Assembly (NCBI RefSeq): GCF_002127325.2 | Contig: NC_035433.2 | Coordinates: 129,092,695-129,156,694, forward strand | Length of the DNA: 64,000 nt | Origin: Helianthus annuus | Lineage: Eukaryota; Streptophyta; Magnoliopsida; Asterales; Asteraceae | Reading direction: 5' to 3' | In this document: positions 45,149-58,435 of the stretch, in pieces | Layout of the letters: each line of letters starts with the position of its first letter | Position numbering within the stretch: position 1 is the stretch's first letter | Translations under genes and position numbers: made by a program | Notes under the pieces: generated by a model | What the model saw: the letters and a program-made list of their open reading frames with translations, nothing else | Told to the model about the DNA's origin: nothing | The model's database searches: none

Positions 45149-47638
45149 ATGGCAAGCGGAGGTGACGGAGATGCGGTGCCAAGAGTCACCGAACAGATGA
45201 GAATAGTGATTGCCGAAGAAGTTGGAAAGGCGATCGAAAACAGCTTGTCGAACTTCATTGATAAAATCCAAAATACGGTTTTATCAGTGGTAGAAGAAAG
45301 AATCAAGAATCTAGAAGATAATTCAAATCTAGCAAAGGAAAAATCCGGGGAACGAAAACCTTGTTCATACAAGGAATTCATAGCTTGTAAACCGCCTATC
45401 TATAATGGGGAAGTTGATCCAATCGTGTGTCAGCGATGGATAGGCGATATCGAGGGAGTGTTCGAGAGAACACATTGTGATGAAAATGACTACGTAGCTT
45501 ATGGTACGGGTCAGTTAAGAGGTCAAGCGAAGGATTGGTGGGATAACAAAAAGAAGGAGATTGGAAACGAAGCGGCTAAGGCCATGACGTGGGAGGAGTT
45601 TAAGACGTCGTTTCTTAAACACCATAGCCCCAAAGCGGTTATAAACAAGATCAAGGAAGAGTTCATGCAACTCAGACATAAGGGTGAATCCATAGACAAG
45701 ATCACGGGGGTGTTTATGGACAAAATGAAGTTCTATGACGATCTGATCACGAACGAAGAACAAAAAGTCTATTACTACCATAACATGCTGAGCGCAGAAT
45801 ATAGGGAGTTCATAACCCTTTCAAAGTATGAGACCCTTACCGAGATTGTCAATGCTGCTCGGGAAAGGGAGATTGAATTGAAGAAGAGTATAGAGCAGGG
45901 TGAACGAAGGGCACAGGATATAAATCCAAGCCCTACCAAGAAAGCAAGGACGAATGAAACGACAAAGAAATCAGACGCAAAGAGCGGTACACCAAGTTGC
46001 AAAATCTGCGGCAAGAATCATAAAAGTGAATGTCGCTTCAAGGATAAGCCATGTCCTATATGTCGAAAAACGGGACATATGGCTATATCATGCCCGGAAA
46101 AAGTGACCGTTTGTTACAAATGTTACCGAACGGGTCATAAAAGATCGGAGTGCCCAGAATTGGCGGGAAAGAAAGAAGGGCAAGACTCAAAAGGTGAAGC
46201 CGCAAAAGCCAAAGCAAGATCCTTTCAATTGACCGCTGCTGAAGCAAAGGTCGAACCTGACGTGGTCTCAGGTATATTCACTATAAATTCAATTCCCGCA
46301 CGTGTGTTATTTGATACTGGTGCGAATAAATCCTTTGTTTCATATGGGTTTATTCGACACCCTTCATTTGTTCTAACAAAATTACCTATGCCTTTAGAGG
46401 TAGAGATAGGTAATAATAAAAGCTTTATTGTCTGTGATGTATGTGAAAACTGCACGATGAATATTGATGACGAGGAATATGCTATAGACTTGATCCCGAT
46501 GTCGATGGGAGAATTCCAAGTGGTAGTGGGGATGGATTGGCTATCCCGTTACCACACAAAAGTGGTTTGCTTCCGAAAAGAAATAAAACTAACGTCTCCT
46601 AGCGGAAAGCAAGTTACGATATATGGAGAAAAGGGAGGTAACCCGGTGATATGCACAATGCTAGAAGCTCGCAAACTCATGAAACATGGATGCAAGGCCT
46701 TTATGGTATATGCGAGCGAAACGGAAAAGGAACTCCTCAAAATTGGGGATGTACCAGTCGTGCGAGATTATGAAGACGTGTTTCCGGAAGAACTACCGGG
46801 GATACCGCCAGAACGGGAGGTAGAGTTCGGAATCGAGTTGATTCCGGGCGCGAAACCCGTGGCCAAGGCGCCATACCGACTTGCACCGTCGGAGTTACAA
46901 GAATTGATGTCTCAAATTCAGGAATTTCTTGACAAGGGATTTATCCGACCGAGTGTGTCTCCGTGGGGCGCACCAGTCTTATTCGTGAAAAAGAAAGATG
47001 GCAGTATGCGCATGTGTATCGATTACCGGGAGTTAAACAAACTCACGGTGAAGAATCGATACCCACTTCCAAGAATTGACGATTTATTCGACCAATTGCA
47101 AGGAGCAAGTTGGTTTTCCAAAATTGATCTCCGATCCGGTTATCACCAATTGAAAGTCAAGGAGGAGGACGTACCCAAAACGGCTTTCCGTACGAGGTAC
47201 GGGCATTATGAATTCCTTGTAATGCCTTTCGGATTGACCAAGGCGCCCGCGGCTTTCATGGACCTCATGAACCGGGTTTGCAAACCCATGCTAGATAAGT
47301 CGGTAATTGTATTTATCGACGACATACTGGTATATTCAAAGAGTGAAGCCGAGCACGTGTGTCATTTGCGGGAAATATTAGACACACTTAGACGAGAGAA
47401 GCTATATGCAAAATTCACGAAGTGTGCTTTCTTGTTACGGGAAGTACAGTTTCTTGGGCATCTTATTAGTGCTGATGGAGTACTAGTAGATCCGTCAAAG
47501 ATAGAAGTTGTGACAAAATGGAGCCCTCCAAGAAATCCCTCGGAAATCCGAAGTTTTTTTAGGGCTTGCGGGATATTATCGGAGATTCATACAGGATTTC
47601 TCCAAAATTGCCTTACCCTTGACCAAATTAACTCGTAA
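45149..47638 (+). CDS. Gypsy gag-protease-reverse transcriptase (5' part of polyprotein)
   Basis: Starts at [13 protein letters not shown] (ATG 45149); the open frame upstream of it has no ATG. Gag core contains [20 protein letters not shown]. Two CX2CX4HX4C zinc knuckles ([28 protein letters not shown]) lie near 46050-46150. Protease has [12 protein letters not shown] (DTG at 46314). RT shows [30 protein letters not shown] and the catalytic FIDDILVY near 47310. About 27 residues before its stop the frame slips in a run of seven T (47554-47560), and the expected [13 protein letters not shown] connection to RNase H is lost. Function in the family: capsid assembly, processing and reverse transcription in cytoplasmic particles. 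Confidence 0.93.
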   Translation: MASGGDGDAVPRVTEQMRIVIAEEVGKAIENSLSNFIDKIQNTVLSVVEERIKNLEDNSNLAKEKSGERKPCSYKEFIACKPPIYNGEVDPIVCQRWIGDIEGVFERTHCDENDYVAYGTGQLRGQAKDWWDNKKKEIGNEAAKAMTWEEFKTSFLKHHSPKAVINKIKEEFMQLRHKGESIDKITGVFMDKMKFYDDLITNEEQKVYYYHNMLSAEYREFITLSKYETLTEIVNAAREREIELKKSIEQGERRAQDINPSPTKKARTNETTKKSDAKSGTPSCKICGKNHKSECRFKDKPCPICRKTGHMAISCPEKVTVCYKCYRTGHKRSECPELAGKKEGQDSKGEAAKAKARSFQLTAAEAKVEPDVVSGIFTINSIPARVLFDTGANKSFVSYGFIRHPSFVLTKLPMPLEVEIGNNKSFIVCDVCENCTMNIDDEEYAIDLIPMSMGEFQVVVGMDWLSRYHTKVVCFRKEIKLTSPSGKQVTIYGEKGGNPVICTMLEARKLMKHGCKAFMVYASETEKELLKIGDVPVVRDYEDVFPEELPGIPPEREVEFGIELIPGAKPVAKAPYRLAPSELQELMSQIQEFLDKGFIRPSVSPWGAPVLFVKKKDGSMRMCIDYRELNKLTVKNRYPLPRIDDLFDQLQGASWFSKIDLRSGYHQLKVKEEDVPKTAFRTRYGHYEFLVMPFGLTKAPAAFMDLMNRVCKPMLDKSVIVFIDDILVYSKSEAEHVCHLREILDTLRREKLYAKFTKCAFLLREVQFLGHLISADGVLVDPSKIEVVTKWSPPRNPSEIRSFFRACGILSEIHTGFLQNCLTLDQINS

Positions 47639-49577
47639 GGAGGAAAAGTTTGTGTGGGGCATTAAGCAAGAGGAAGCTTTCCAAACACTCAAGGAAAAGT
47701 TGACCCACGCTCCAGTACTGACCTTACCGGAAGGGACTGAAGACATGGTGGTTTACTCGGACGCTTCTCAATTGGGGCTCGGATGCGTGTTAATGCAACG
47801 AGGCAAGGTTATCGCCTACGCCTCGAGGCAATTGAAGATTCATGAAAATAAATATCCGGTTCACGACTTAGAATTGGCAGCGGTGGTGTTTGCCTTAAAG
47901 ATATGGAGACATTACTTGTACGGAGTAAAGTTTACAATCTTTACCGACCATAAAAGCTTGAAATATTTCTTCGACCAGAAGGAATTAAACATGCGGCAAA
48001 GGCGGTGGTTAGAAACCGTCAAGGACTATGACTGCGAAATACATTACCACCCCGGTAAGGCCAATGTAGTTGCCGATGCGCTGAGTCGCAAAACAGATTA
48101 TGCCCCGATACGGGTACGATCAATGCAACTGGTTGTGACTTCAAGTTTACTAGAACGAATTCGAGAGGCACAAGATGAAGCTGTGAAGGCGGAAAACTGG
48201 AAAAAGGAAAGAATTATTGGTCAAGTTAAAGACCTTGAAGTGGGCAGTCACGGCCTAAAGACTCGTTTTAATAGAATCTGGGTTCCTAACACATGTGGCG
48301 TTAAGGAGCTTCTACTTGATGAAGCTCATAAATCCCGTTATTCCATTCACCCGGGAGCGACCAAAATGTATCATGACTTGAAGCAAAATTATTGGTGGCC
48401 CGGAATGAAGCGAGACACTGTGAAATACGTGGAAAAATGCTTGACATGCCTACAAGTCAAGGCGGAACACCAAAAGCCGTATGGTAAACTCCAACCGTTA
48501 GAAATTCCGGTTTGGAAATGGGAGCAAATCACGATGGACCTATTGACTAAACTACCTAAAACAAGTCGTGGTTTTGATGCTATTTGGGTGGTCGTGGATA
48601 GATTAACTAAAAGCGCCCACTTTATTCCGATTCGTGAAACGTATACATCTGAGAAAATGTCGGAGGTATACACCAATGAAATCATAGCAAGGCATGGGGT
48701 ACCGATATCCATTGTATCAGACAGAGATACTCGGTTTACCTCGAAATTCTGGCGTGAATTCCAAGAACAGATGGGAACTAAATTGTTCCTTAGCACTGCT
48801 TATCATCCACAAACGGATGGGCAGAGCGAAAGAACAATACAAACATTGGGTGATATGCTACGGGCTTGCATTATTGACTTTGGGGGTAGTTGGGATGTCC
48901 ATTTACCCTTGGTCGAATTCGCATATAATAATAGCTATCACGCGAGCATTAAAATGGCCCCGTATGAGCTATTATATGGCAGAAAGTGTCGGACTCCGGT
49001 ATGTTGGGGAGAGGTGGGCCCGCGAGGGCTAGCACCAACTGATGTAATCCGAGCTACAAATGCGAAAATTGACATAGTTCGGACACATTTGAAAGCGGCT
49101 CAAGACCGACAAAAGGCATACGCAGACAAAAGAAATAGGCTAATCGAGTTTCAGGTTGGCGATATGGTCATGCTAAAGGTTTCCCCATGGAAGGGTATTA
49201 TTAGATTCAGAAAAAGGGGAAAGTTAAGCCCGAGATTCATTGGGCCATTTAGAATCACTGAACGGGTTGGTAAGGTAGCTTATCGACTTGAATTACCCGA
49301 AGAGTTGAGTGGAATTCATAGCACATTCCACGTATCACATCTTCGAAAATGTTTGGCCGACGAAACTGCTCATATCCACTACGACGATATCGAAGTGGAT
49401 AACAGCCTCAACTATGCAGTAAAACCAATTGCGATTTTAGATCGTAAGGAGAAAAGTTTGAGGAACAAAGTGATAACCCAAGTCAAGGTCAAGTGGGAGC
49501 ACAGAAAAGGGTCAGACACTACATGGGAATCCGAAGAGGAAATGCGACGTCTACACCCGACATTATTTGGTACGTAA
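47561..49577 (+). CDS. Gypsy RNase H-integrase-chromodomain (3' part of polyprotein)
   Basis: Continues the polyprotein in the next frame. RNase [21 protein letters not shown] then [11 protein letters not shown]. Integrase: zinc finger [11 protein letters not shown]...CLTCLQVK (about 48350-48455), catalytic core with [22 protein letters not shown] and the Glu in [12 protein letters not shown]. The C-terminal part has [19 protein letters not shown] and a chromodomain ending [19 protein letters not shown]. Chromodomains of this class steer integration to particular chromatin. It has no start codon of its own; with the one-base slip corrected it would join the upstream part. Confidence 0.92.
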
Positions 49578-49604
49578 TTCGGTTTCAGGGACGAAACCCT
49601 TTTT

Positions 49605-49616
49605 AAGGGGGGTGGA
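49605..49616 (+). promoter_or_regulatory. Polypurine tract of the gypsy element
   Basis: AAGGGGGGTGGA lies two bases before the 3' LTR; it primes second-strand synthesis in this class. Confidence 0.8.
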
Positions 49617-49618
49617 CT

Positions 49619-51648
49619 TGTAACACCCCGAAAATATAAATCTTTATATAAGAATATAAGGATTTCATAAACAAGAAATAAACATGTAGAAACTTTAACC
49701 TAGTTAAAGTTTACAAGTCTTGAAAATAACTTACACTTAGTTAAAACTCTAGTAATTAAAAAGAAATGGTAGTTAAGGGACTAATCTTGCCAAGAATCAA
49801 AAGTTAATTGTTAATTGTAACAAAATTAAACCAAACACACCAAATTAGTGTGTCTGGTCGACAGAAGCAAGGCAAGGGGCGACCCCCATTGTTCCAAAAC
49901 CCTAAAGTCACAATTTCTTGCAATTGGAGGCTCAAATCATAACCAAAACGAAATCCAAGCTTAGAATTGTGTTCCTCATCGCAAGAGGATTAAGAGGTAT
50001 GTAAAATTTTGTGAGAATTCACTACTTGGAATTCTCATGGATCTATGCAAATTTGAAATTTGTTGATGCATGATAGTAAATTAGTTAGAATAATGATGAT
50101 ATAGTGTCTAGGAGTAAAACCTAGACAACTACATGTGAATTTATGCCCAAATTCAGGAAATTTCATGAATCCATGGAAGCTAGGTTATGGGTTTTATAAG
50201 ATGATGATGAACACTAGGATTTGAATGATAATTCTAGTATAAACTTCATTATAGGAAGTAATTCCTGTGAAATTGATGCTAAGATGTGTGCAAGGTTTAC
50301 TAATTAAAGTGAAATTTGAGGTTTAATTGCAAGTCATGAACTTGGAAATGATGGTAGGAAAATCTGACCCATTAGGTGTTTGTTGAAATGCCTAAGTGAG
50401 GGTTTTTATGCTAAATTTGATGAAAACGCAGAATTTGACCATGTCTTATAAATGATGTGATTATGGTCGTGAAAAGAATTCTAAACAAGTTAAAAACTGA
50501 ATTTATTAGGCAAAGAGTCCGGATCATCAAGCGGACAAGCCGGAGAGAACTCACGGGGAAAAGGCGCGCTTTAAAGGTACGAAATTTATTGTTTCGTTAC
50601 ATTATACCTTATTGTTAGTTTTAAGTAGTCAATTTTGAAACACGACGACCAAGAATTTCCAATACGTCATGAATATGATTAGTGGCTTAAACAAGTAAAT
50701 GGGTCAAAACAAGTGAAAATGCATGAAATCTTACATATCCGTAATAGTGTGTAAGTTTAACACCCAAACGGGTCAAACAAGTTTTGGTAATAAGCACGAA
50801 GCATGACATTATTATATAATGCGTGAATTACATGATGAGTATGCCGTGTAACGAACACCATACCCAAATTAAGAAACCTTGTTCTTAATATAGGAGCTAA
50901 GGTGCAGATCCGATGCATGAAAATAGTATAAACAACCAAATATTATGTCTTGTAATCTAGTGTGTAAGTTGATTTCGTAAGCATGCCCGCTCAAGAATAG
51001 TTGAGTAATGTTATAAACAAAACAAGTATGAAGTATTAGCCCAGCCGCGCAGCAATTTATGCGAATTTGTGCTGTTTCGACTCATAACGAATCAGCAAGA
51101 AAACTGCATTTTAAACAAGGGAGTGATGTGCAGAGTCCACCGTAAATTACGGTAGTACCGTAATTTACGGTGGCCTGCAATTCTTTACGGTGAGTTTCTA
51201 CTGTGTTACGGTAGACCCTAAGTGACCAGCAGCCACCGTAATTTACGGTGACACCGTAAATTACGGTGGAGCCCTGTTTGACAAAAGTTGTTTTGATCAT
51301 TTTCTCGAATCTGTGTTCGGACCTGATTCGAATACGTAATTTCCAAGAGTGTTAGTACTAATGCTTGTTTTAAATGTTAGTTCTCAGGTACCAAGTAAAG
51401 GATGAAGATCAAGCAAGCGAGTCGAACCGAACACACACATTTTTAGAACGCTTCCGCATCCAAACTTTGTGTTAGAAACTATGTAAATTAATGGTAGTTA
51501 CTGTCTTGAATGTGGTTTGTAACAACAATACACGTAGGTTGTGTTAATTTTGGGTTTAAACTATGAAAGTTTTTGTAATGTCAATATTTTGACGTTAAAT
51601 GCAAGGTTTTTATGTATATAAATCTGGTTTTATAAACTGGGTCTTACA
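49619..51648 (+). repeat. 3' LTR of the gypsy element
   Basis: Same length and ends as the 5' LTR; palindromes at 51137-51173 and 51233-51269. Confidence 0.95.
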
Positions 51649-51653
51649 TACAA

Positions 51654-52440
51654 CTTTCCTACAATTTTCCAACAAAAAAGTAAAACAAAAAAAAACCCAA
51701 AACTTTTTCACAATTTTCCGACAAAATTGCCACACAAAAAGATTTTGTAGCAATTTTGACGCGAAATTTTTTACCTTTGCGACAAAATTCCGACAAAATA
51801 AATTAAAACTATATATTATTTGTTACTACAACAAACTAAATAATTTAATAAATCAAATTTCAAAATTTTGTTGGAAAATTTGTAGCAACTAGCTACAAAT
51901 TTGCGACAATGGTAGGTTATTTTATATCTTATTTACAAGTTTTAGTAAAAAATTAATCTTAAAAAATAAAATGTTAAATTTGTTAGAAATTTGTAGCAAA
52001 TTGACCCCCGTTGCTACAGTTTCCGACAAAAAAAATTATTTTATTTGTTATTTCTTAATTTTAGTAAAATAAACAATTTTACAACTAATAAGATGTTAAG
52101 TTTATCGGAAATTTGTAGCAAATATTGACCCAGTTTGCTATAATTTTCCTACAAAAAGGTTATTTTATAAAATAAAATGTTAAGTTTGTCGGAAATTTGT
52201 AGCAAATTGACCCAGTTTGCTACAGTTTTCCTACAAAAAAGTTATTTTATTTGTTATTTCTTAATTTAGTAATAATAAATAATTTGAAAAAAAAAAAACT
52301 AAAACTAAATTTGTAGCATGTTGCTACAAATTTCCGACAAAATAAAATTATTATTTCTTTTTTTTTTTTTTTGTTATTTGTTAGTTTTGTTTAACAAATA
52401 TATCAAATAACTTAAATGTTAAAGTTGTCGTAGATGTGTG
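51654..52440. repeat. TTTGTAGCAA/CCGACAAA repeats, probably interior of a DNA transposon
   Basis: Units such as GTCGGAAATTTGTAGCAAAT and TTTGCTACAGTTTTCCTAC recur at roughly 90-130-base intervals (about 51880, 51990, 52105, 52185, 52305). Related CTACAAAACTTTCCCACAAA sequence lies left of the gypsy element (42742-42788), so that insertion split this repeat. Subterminal repeats of this look are common in CACTA-like elements, but I see no terminal CACTA. Confidence 0.6.
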
Positions 52441-52479
52441 TTTGTGTATACTATTCTATCCTATAATATGATAAACAAT

Positions 52480-52637
52480 CCCATATTATACTATGCCATA
52501 CTATGCTATATTGTGCTACATTATACTCTACCTAGACTATATTATACGATATTGTATTGTACTTTACTATATTGTAATGTATTGTACTGTACTACATTAT
52601 ACTAGACTACACTACACTACACTATACTATACTATAC
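52480..52637. repeat. Degenerate TACTA/ACTAT microsatellite
   Basis: Imperfect five-base repeats of TACTA, TACAT and TATAC over about 160 bases. Confidence 0.85.
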
Positions 52638-53040
52638 TTAGAGGGTGTAAACGAGTTGGGCTGAGCCCGAGCCCAACTAGGCTCAAGCTTGGCTCGTGAT
52701 TTTTTTTATGAAGCCCAAGCTCGAGCTTTGTTTGAGTCGGCCTATTTGAGCTCGAGCTCGTCTCGCGAGTAAAATCCAAGGCTTGGGCTCGGCTCGAGTT
52801 ATTTTGAGAACAACCTCATACGAGCTAAAATCTCGGCTTGTCCTCGCTTTAATAACGCTTAAACGAGCCAAAGCTCGGCTCGACCTTGTTTTATGGGCCT
52901 AAGTTGAAACCCATTTGGGATTTTTAGAATTGGGTTTAAATGGGTTGTAATCATTATCATTATATTATATATAAAAAAAACAATAATTTTGTTTAGGCAC
53001 GTTTAGGCTCGCAGCCTAAACCAGTTTTGTTTAGGCAAAC
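52638..53040. repeat. Dispersed repeat rich in GGCTCGAGCTCG-like motifs
   Basis: GAGCCCGAGCCCAACTAGGC, GAGCTCGAGCTCGTCTCG and GGGCTCGGCTCGAG occur in both directions after AGGGTGTAAACGAG. This resembles a widespread plant non-coding repeat. 53041-53315 shows nothing recognisable. Confidence 0.55.
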
Positions 53041-53323
53041 GTGCAGATGTAATTGACATTTGGAGTTTGCTAAAGAACATGCTTCGTTATTGATTAGATG
53101 CCCTCTTTCATTTATAATAACTTATTGAACATGCATTAATAATAAACTACTACAACTACAAATGAATATTCTGAATCTTATTAGTTGTTTTTATATGGAT
53201 TTATTCTTTTTAAAGGCCGGTGGTTGTTGTTTATGTACAAGCTAGCGTCATAATTTAGTGGTAGCAACCAGATGGCCGGCTCTGTCTTAGCTGGCCTGCT
53301 CACTTTTCCAGTATCATTGGTTG

Positions 53324-53445
53324 GGGGGGGCGAAAACATATATACCCACAAATTTCTATACGAAAACTACATATATAACACTACTGAGCGAAAAATTCGG
53401 GGGGAGCGGGTGCCCCCTCCCCGCCCCTCTTATCCTTCGCCCCTG
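53324..53445. mobile_element. Small hAT-type MITE, TSD ATTGGTTG
   Basis: 122 bases from GGGGGGGCGAAAAC to TTATCCTTCGCCCCTG, whose complement CAGGGGCGAA matches the start. Perfect eight-base flanks ATTGGTTG (53316-53323, 53446-53453). It sits just upstream of the receptor-like gene. Confidence 0.8.
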
Positions 53446-53522
53446 ATTGGTTGAACACTTTAAAGAATCAATGATCATTAGTATTAAGAATGGACTCTGC
53501 AAAGATCCAATACATTTGAGAC

Positions 53523-53530
53523 ACTATAAA
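53523..53530 (+). promoter_or_regulatory. Possible TATA box of the receptor-like protein gene
   Basis: ACTATAAATG overlaps an upstream in-frame ATG (53530), which favours the second ATG at 53560 as the real start. Confidence 0.5.
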
Positions 53531-54880
53531 TGCGAGCAGATATCAGATATTCATCACCCATGGGTAATATTAGAAGGCCATTTCGGCTTTTTATTTCCAT
53601 ATCTTTACTTATATATTTCATATGCTGCATCAGCCTTGTTTCTGGCATAATCAGAATAGAAGCTTCTGAAACAAGGTGCATTGAGAGCGAGCGAAAAGCG
53701 CTTCTTCTATTAAAAAAGGGGTTTGTGGATGATTATGGCTTACTCTCTTCTTGGAGTAGCCATAGCAGCTCACAGGAGTGCTGTTTATGGCCAGGCGTAG
53801 GCTGCAGTAACAGAACTGGTCATGTCGTAATGTTAGATCTTCATGGATATTGGTCAGATGGTATTGATGCGGAGTTGGATTAAGTGGTGACATCAGCTCT
53901 TCACTGCTTGATTTAAACCACTTGAACCATTTGGACCTCAGTTTTAGTAGTTTAACCCGCATTCCAGAATTCATGGGTTCCCTGGGAAAACTTCTCTACC
54001 TCAACTTTTCCTTCCAGTAACCAATTTCTCAAGTGTTCTATCTATTCTAGATATTTCCAATAATGATCTTCCCCCCTCTATGATATATCCTTGGTTATTC
54101 AACTTCAGTGACAGTCTTACTAATATCGACCTCTCATTCAATGAGTTAAATGATACCATTCCTGAAGCTTTTGGCGCATTCACACCCCTACAGAAGTTAG
54201 ATTTGACTGGAACATCTCTTAAAGGCCGAATTCCGCCATCATTTGGAAACTTCAGCAACTTACGGTCGTTATATCTAGGAAGAAACGGTCTCGAAGAAGA
54301 CCTCCCCAGCTTCTTCCACCTCTTGGAACCGGCAGAGAAGTCTCCAAGTTTTGGACTTGAGTGAGAATGAGTTTTTGGGTTCCTTGCCTGACTTTACAAA
54401 ATTCACAGCTTTACAAGAATTACATCTTTATGACAATGATATGAGGGGATCCTTTCCAGAAAGATTTGAAAGAACCTCGAATCTAGTCATCCTTGATGTG
54501 TCTGATAACCAGATCACTGGATTGCTCCCGGATCTTTCAGCTCTTTCTTCTTTGCGGGAGTTATATATTGATTTAAGTTCCAATAACTTTTTTGGCCCTG
54601 TCCCATTGTTTCCTTCAAACGCCTTAAAATTAATTCTTGGCGATAATATGTTTTCGGGGTCAGTTTCCTTCTTGTGTAATTTCACCATCATATACGGACT
54701 TGAAGTTTCGAATAACCAACTGTCAGAAGATCTTCCAGATTGCTGGATGAACATAATTCAAATTCTTTTCCTTAACCTTGAAAACAATAAATTCTCTGGG
54801 AGAATCCCCACATCACTGGGATCCCTTTCACAACTTAAAATGTTGAGTATGCGTAGCAACCGTCTAACCGGAGAGTTGCC

Positions 54881-55311
54881 TGTTGGTTCAGTTCTGTTTA
54901 TACATGAAGGAAAACAGTAAAACATACCTGTTATAGCAGACAGGGCGTTGGAGAATCCAGTAATGGAGTTCGACATGCTTGTCATCGTGATCTGGTTCCT
55001 CCTTAGGGTGCTGACTGATGATGGGGACTTAGAAAACCGAAAAAGGTATCGGTTAGGAGAGGAGGTCGAATTATGATGTTATGGCTAATGGGGTGTGTAA
55101 TTGTGTAACTGAGTAACCCCCTAACCTCCACATAATTCTCCTTATATAAGCACCCAGGAGGAAACCCTAATTAGTTAATAAGGGTAATATGGTCCATCAA
55201 CAATTACCAACTAATTATCTTAATAGGTTCTAATATATTTCGATCTCTATAATGTAAATGATTATGATGGCTATAGATTAAATATTAATACATAATATAT
55301 TTAATCTTACA
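54881..55311 (-). repeat. 3' LTR of the copia element
   Basis: 431 bases. On the element strand a purine-rich AAGTGGGAGAA (55312-55322) precedes it as polypurine tract. Confidence 0.93.
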
Positions 55312-55636
55312 TTCTCCCACTTAGCCGAGTAATCATTTACTATGAGTATTAGATAAGCCTGATCAGGAGTTAACACTCATTTTAGCCTTAAACAAGTACT
55401 ATAGCAGAGAAATACAGCCGTTGAATCATTATGCGACTCAGGACCCCCATTAATCATACTATAGCCTTAATTTAAAACCTAATCATCATGATCAAAATAC
55501 GCGTAAGCCCTTTGTTTGATTTGTAACTTTTATTTGTCTATATGCCATTATACCGGTTGAACATATTCTAACAGACATACAAAATCAAACTTGAGGAAAT
55601 TTCATTAATCATAAAACATAAGCTAGTACAATATGC

Positions 55637-58435
55637 TCAAATAAGGTCTTTACTAAATCCCATATTCCGAACATGTTCTTCATAAACCTTAGGAGGGAGA
55701 CCTTTAGTCATCGGATCCGCAAGCATATCCTTAGTACTAATATGCTTGATACAAAGATTATTTTCCTCAACTCGTTCACGTACAAATAGATATTTCGTAT
55801 CGAGATATAAACCAGCTCCAGTCGAACTGTTACTGTTCGAGAAACTAACGGTAGCTGAATTATCACAGTAAAGCTTCAATGGTCTAGAAATGGAATTAAC
55901 GATTTTGAGTCCAGTGACCAGATTTCTAAGCAACATTCCATGATAGGTTGCGTTATAAACAGCAATGTACTCTGCCATCATTGTGGAAGTTGTGGTCAAC
56001 TGTTGTTTATGACTCTTCCAAGAGATAGGGCCGCCTGCTAACATAAAGATATAGCCCGAAGTGGATTTCTTGTCATCTTTGCATTTGGCAAAGTCAGAAT
56101 CAGAATAGCCCACCACTTCTAAATGATCACTTCTTCTATAAGTCAGTTTATAGTCTTTCGTCCCTTGCAGATATCGAAGCACCTTCTTAGCTGCTTTCCA
56201 GTGATCTAGGCCAGGATTAGTCTGATAACGGCCTAGCATTCCAGCAATATAAGCGATATCTGGGCGAGTACAGACTTGAGCATACATCACGCTCCCGACT
56301 ACTGACGCGTAAGGTATCTGGCTCATTTGCTCCTTCTCAACCTCTGTTGTCGGACACTGGAATGAACCGAAAACATCTCCTTTAACTACTGGAGCGACGG
56401 AGGGTTTGCACTGTTGCATGTTGTATCGTGTAAGGACACGATCTATGTAGGCCCTTTGGGACAATCCTAAGATCCCTTTGTTTCTATCTCGGTGAATTTC
56501 GATGCCAATGACGTAAGAAGCATCTCCGAGATCCTTCATGTCGAAGTTATGCGAGAGTAAACGCTTCGACTCATGCAACATGTCTAAACTATTACTTGCC
56601 AATAGAATATCATCTACGTAAAGGACAAGTATAGTAAAGTTACTCCCACTCATCTTGAGGTAGGTGCATTGATCCACTTGATTCTTCATAAAACCTTGCT
56701 TCTTCATGACTTCATCAAACTTGAGGTACCACTGACGTGATGCTTGTTTCAACCCGTAAATGGATTTCTTCAACTTACAGACTAGATGCTCCTGACCCTC
56801 AGGTTTAAAGCCTTCAGGTTGTTTCATGTAAACATCTTCGTCCAAATCTCCGTTAAGGAAAGCGGTTTTAACGTCCATCTGATGCAGCTCTAAATCGAAA
56901 TGAGCTACTAGGGCCATGACGATCCTTAATGAATCTTTACGAGAGACAGGTGAAAACGTCTCTTGATAATCAATTCCCTCTTTCTGAGTGTAGCCCTTTG
57001 CAACCAATCTCGCTTTGTAGCGTTCAACGTTCCCATTCGGATCCAGTTTTGTTTTGAACACCCATTTGCATCCTACGGGTTTGACTCCGTTGGGTAATTC
57101 TACCAAATCCCAAACGTCATTTTTCTTCATGGATTCAAGCTCATCAATCATCGCTTTATTCCATTCAGAAGACTGATCACTGCTAATGGCTTCATTGTAA
57201 GAGATAGGATCATTGAGCTTTCCGGGATCCATTTCAGTCAGGTAGGTAACATAATCATCCCAATTAGTAAGCCTTCTTTGCCTAGATGACCTCCTGAGTG
57301 GATTATCGGGTTCAGCGTTGTCTTGGTTTTGAGCGTTTGATGTGCCTTCGTCATGAGGTATAATGGGTTCTGATTGTAGAGGTGAATTTGGAGTTGGTGC
57401 AGTAGCTTCAGGTACAGTAATTGCATTGGGTACAAGAGGAGTAATCGGAGTAATGGTAAGCGACGAGTCTCTCCCCCCCGCGTCTTGTACTTCTTGCAAT
57501 TCTTCGTAAGGGTTGGTACTGCTCCCACTGACCTTGAAATCCTCCAGGAACGCAGCACGCTTGGTTTCAACAATACGGGTGACATGGGAAGGACAATAGA
57601 AACGATAACCCTTAGAGTTCTCAGGATACCCGATAAAGAAACAGGTAACTGTTTTAGGGTCAAGTTTCCTTAGGAAAGGATTATAAAGTTTTGCTTCAGC
57701 AATGCAGCCCCATACTTTCATATATTTAAGACTCGGTTTCCTTCCTGTCCAAAGTTCATAAGGAGTTTTAGGGACAGACTTAGAAGGAACTCTATTAAGT
57801 ATATGAACAGCTGCTTTTAACGCTTCAGTCCAGAGGAATAATGGTAAATTAGTGTTGGCTAACATACTGCGCACCATGTTCATAAGGGTACGGTTTCTTC
57901 TTTCAGCGACACCGTTCTGCTGAGGTGTACCAGGCATGGTGTATTGGTTCACAATCCCCTGGCCCTTACAAAATTCATAAAATGGACCAGGAGCTTGACC
58001 CACATCAGTATGTCTTCCATAATATTCACCGCCTCTATCTGATCTCACAACTTTAATCTGACGATCTAATTGCTTTTCAACTTCAGCCTTATAATCTTTA
58101 AAAGTTGTTAGAGATTCAGATTTCTCCTTAATAAGATACAAGTACATGTAACGAGAATAATCGTCAATGAAAGTGATAAATGAAGTATGTCCTGTTATGC
58201 CAGCGATTTGGTAGGGACCACTAATGTCAGTGTGAATGAGTTCTAATAAATTAGAACTCCTAGTGGCACCTTTCTTATTCGCTAATGTCATTTTACCTTT
58301 AAGACATTTGACACATGTTCCAAAATCAGAGAAATCGAGAGGAGGTAAGACTTCATCCTTTACGAGACGATTTAATCGTTCTTTAGAAATGTGGCCTAAA
58401 CGCTGATGCCACAACATGGATGAAGTCTCTAAGTC
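55637..58435 (-). CDS. Copia integrase-reverse transcriptase-RNase H
   Basis: The frame opens right after the gag stop (DLETSS, then [19 protein letters not shown], the pre-integrase zinc region with Cys pair CVKC). Integrase core: [19 protein letters not shown] and the Glu in [50 protein letters not shown] and catalytic [10 protein letters not shown]. RNase [21 protein letters not shown] and [18 protein letters not shown]; the tail is [18 protein letters not shown]. All key residues visible are intact over 926 codons from its first ATG (58417). It has no sign of decay other than the stop separating it from gag. Confidence 0.93.
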   Translation of the reverse strand, partial: DLETSSMLWHQRLGHISKERLNRLVKDEVLPPLDFSDFGTCVKCLKGKMTLANKKGATRSSNLLELIHTDISGPYQIAGITGHTSFITFIDDYSRYMYLYLIKEKSESLTTFKDYKAEVEKQLDRQIKVVRSDRGGEYYGRHTDVGQAPGPFYEFCKGQGIVNQYTMPGTPQQNGVAERRNRTLMNMVRSMLANTNLPLFLWTEALKAAVHILNRVPSKSVPKTPYELWTGRKPSLKYMKVWGCIAEAKLYNPFLRKLDPKTVTCFFIGYPENSKGYRFYCPSHVTRIVETKRAAFLEDFKVSGSSTNPYEELQEVQDAGGRDSSLTITPITPLVPNAITVPEATAPTPNSPLQSEPIIPHDEGTSNAQNQDNAEPDNPLRRSSRQRRLTNWDDYVTYLTEMDPGKLNDPISYNEAISSDQSSEWNKAMIDELESMKKNDVWDLVELPNGVKPVGCKWVFKTKLDPNGNVERYKARLVAKGYTQKEGIDYQETFSPVSRKDSLRIVMALVAHFDLELHQMDVKTAFLNGDLDEDVYMKQPEGFKPEGQEHLVCKLKKSIYGLKQASRQWYLKFDEVMKKQGFMKNQVDQCTYLKMSGSNFTILVLYVDDILLASNSLDMLHESKRLLSHNFDMKDLGDASYVIGIEIHRDRNKGILGLSQRAYIDRVLTRYNMQQCKPSVAPVVKGDVFGSFQCPTTEVEKEQMSQIPYASVVGSVMYAQVCTRPDIAYIAGMLGRYQTNPGLDHWKAAKKVLRYLQGTKDYKLTYRRSDHLEVVGYSDSDFAKCKDDKKSTSGYIFMLAGGPISWKSHKQQLTTTSTMMAEYIAVYNATYHGMLLRNLVTGLKIVNSISRPLKLYCDNSATVSFSNSNSSTGAGLYLDTKYLFVRERVEENNLCIKHISTKDMLADPMTKGLPPKVYEEHVRNMGFSKDLI

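Larger units (their letters stand above)
42789..51648 (+). mobile_element. Full-length Ty3/gypsy chromovirus, TSD TACAA
   Basis: Two 2030-base LTRs (42789-44818, 49619-51648) with TG...CA ends and perfect 5-base flanks TACAA (42784-42788, 51649-51653). Between them lie a tRNA-Met-like primer site, gag-pol in the order gag, protease, RT, RNase H, integrase, chromodomain, and a purine tract. The terminal chromodomain and large LTRs suit the Tekay/Del type. I see only two LTR differences (43916 G/A and 44014 T/C), so the insertion is very recent. A one-base shift in pol (47554-47560) blocks a single polyprotein. Confidence 0.95.

Noticed and set aside
52638..52900. Gene-like GC-rich frames near GGCTCGAGCTCG
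   Set aside because: Short palindromic dispersed repeat without an open conserved frame.
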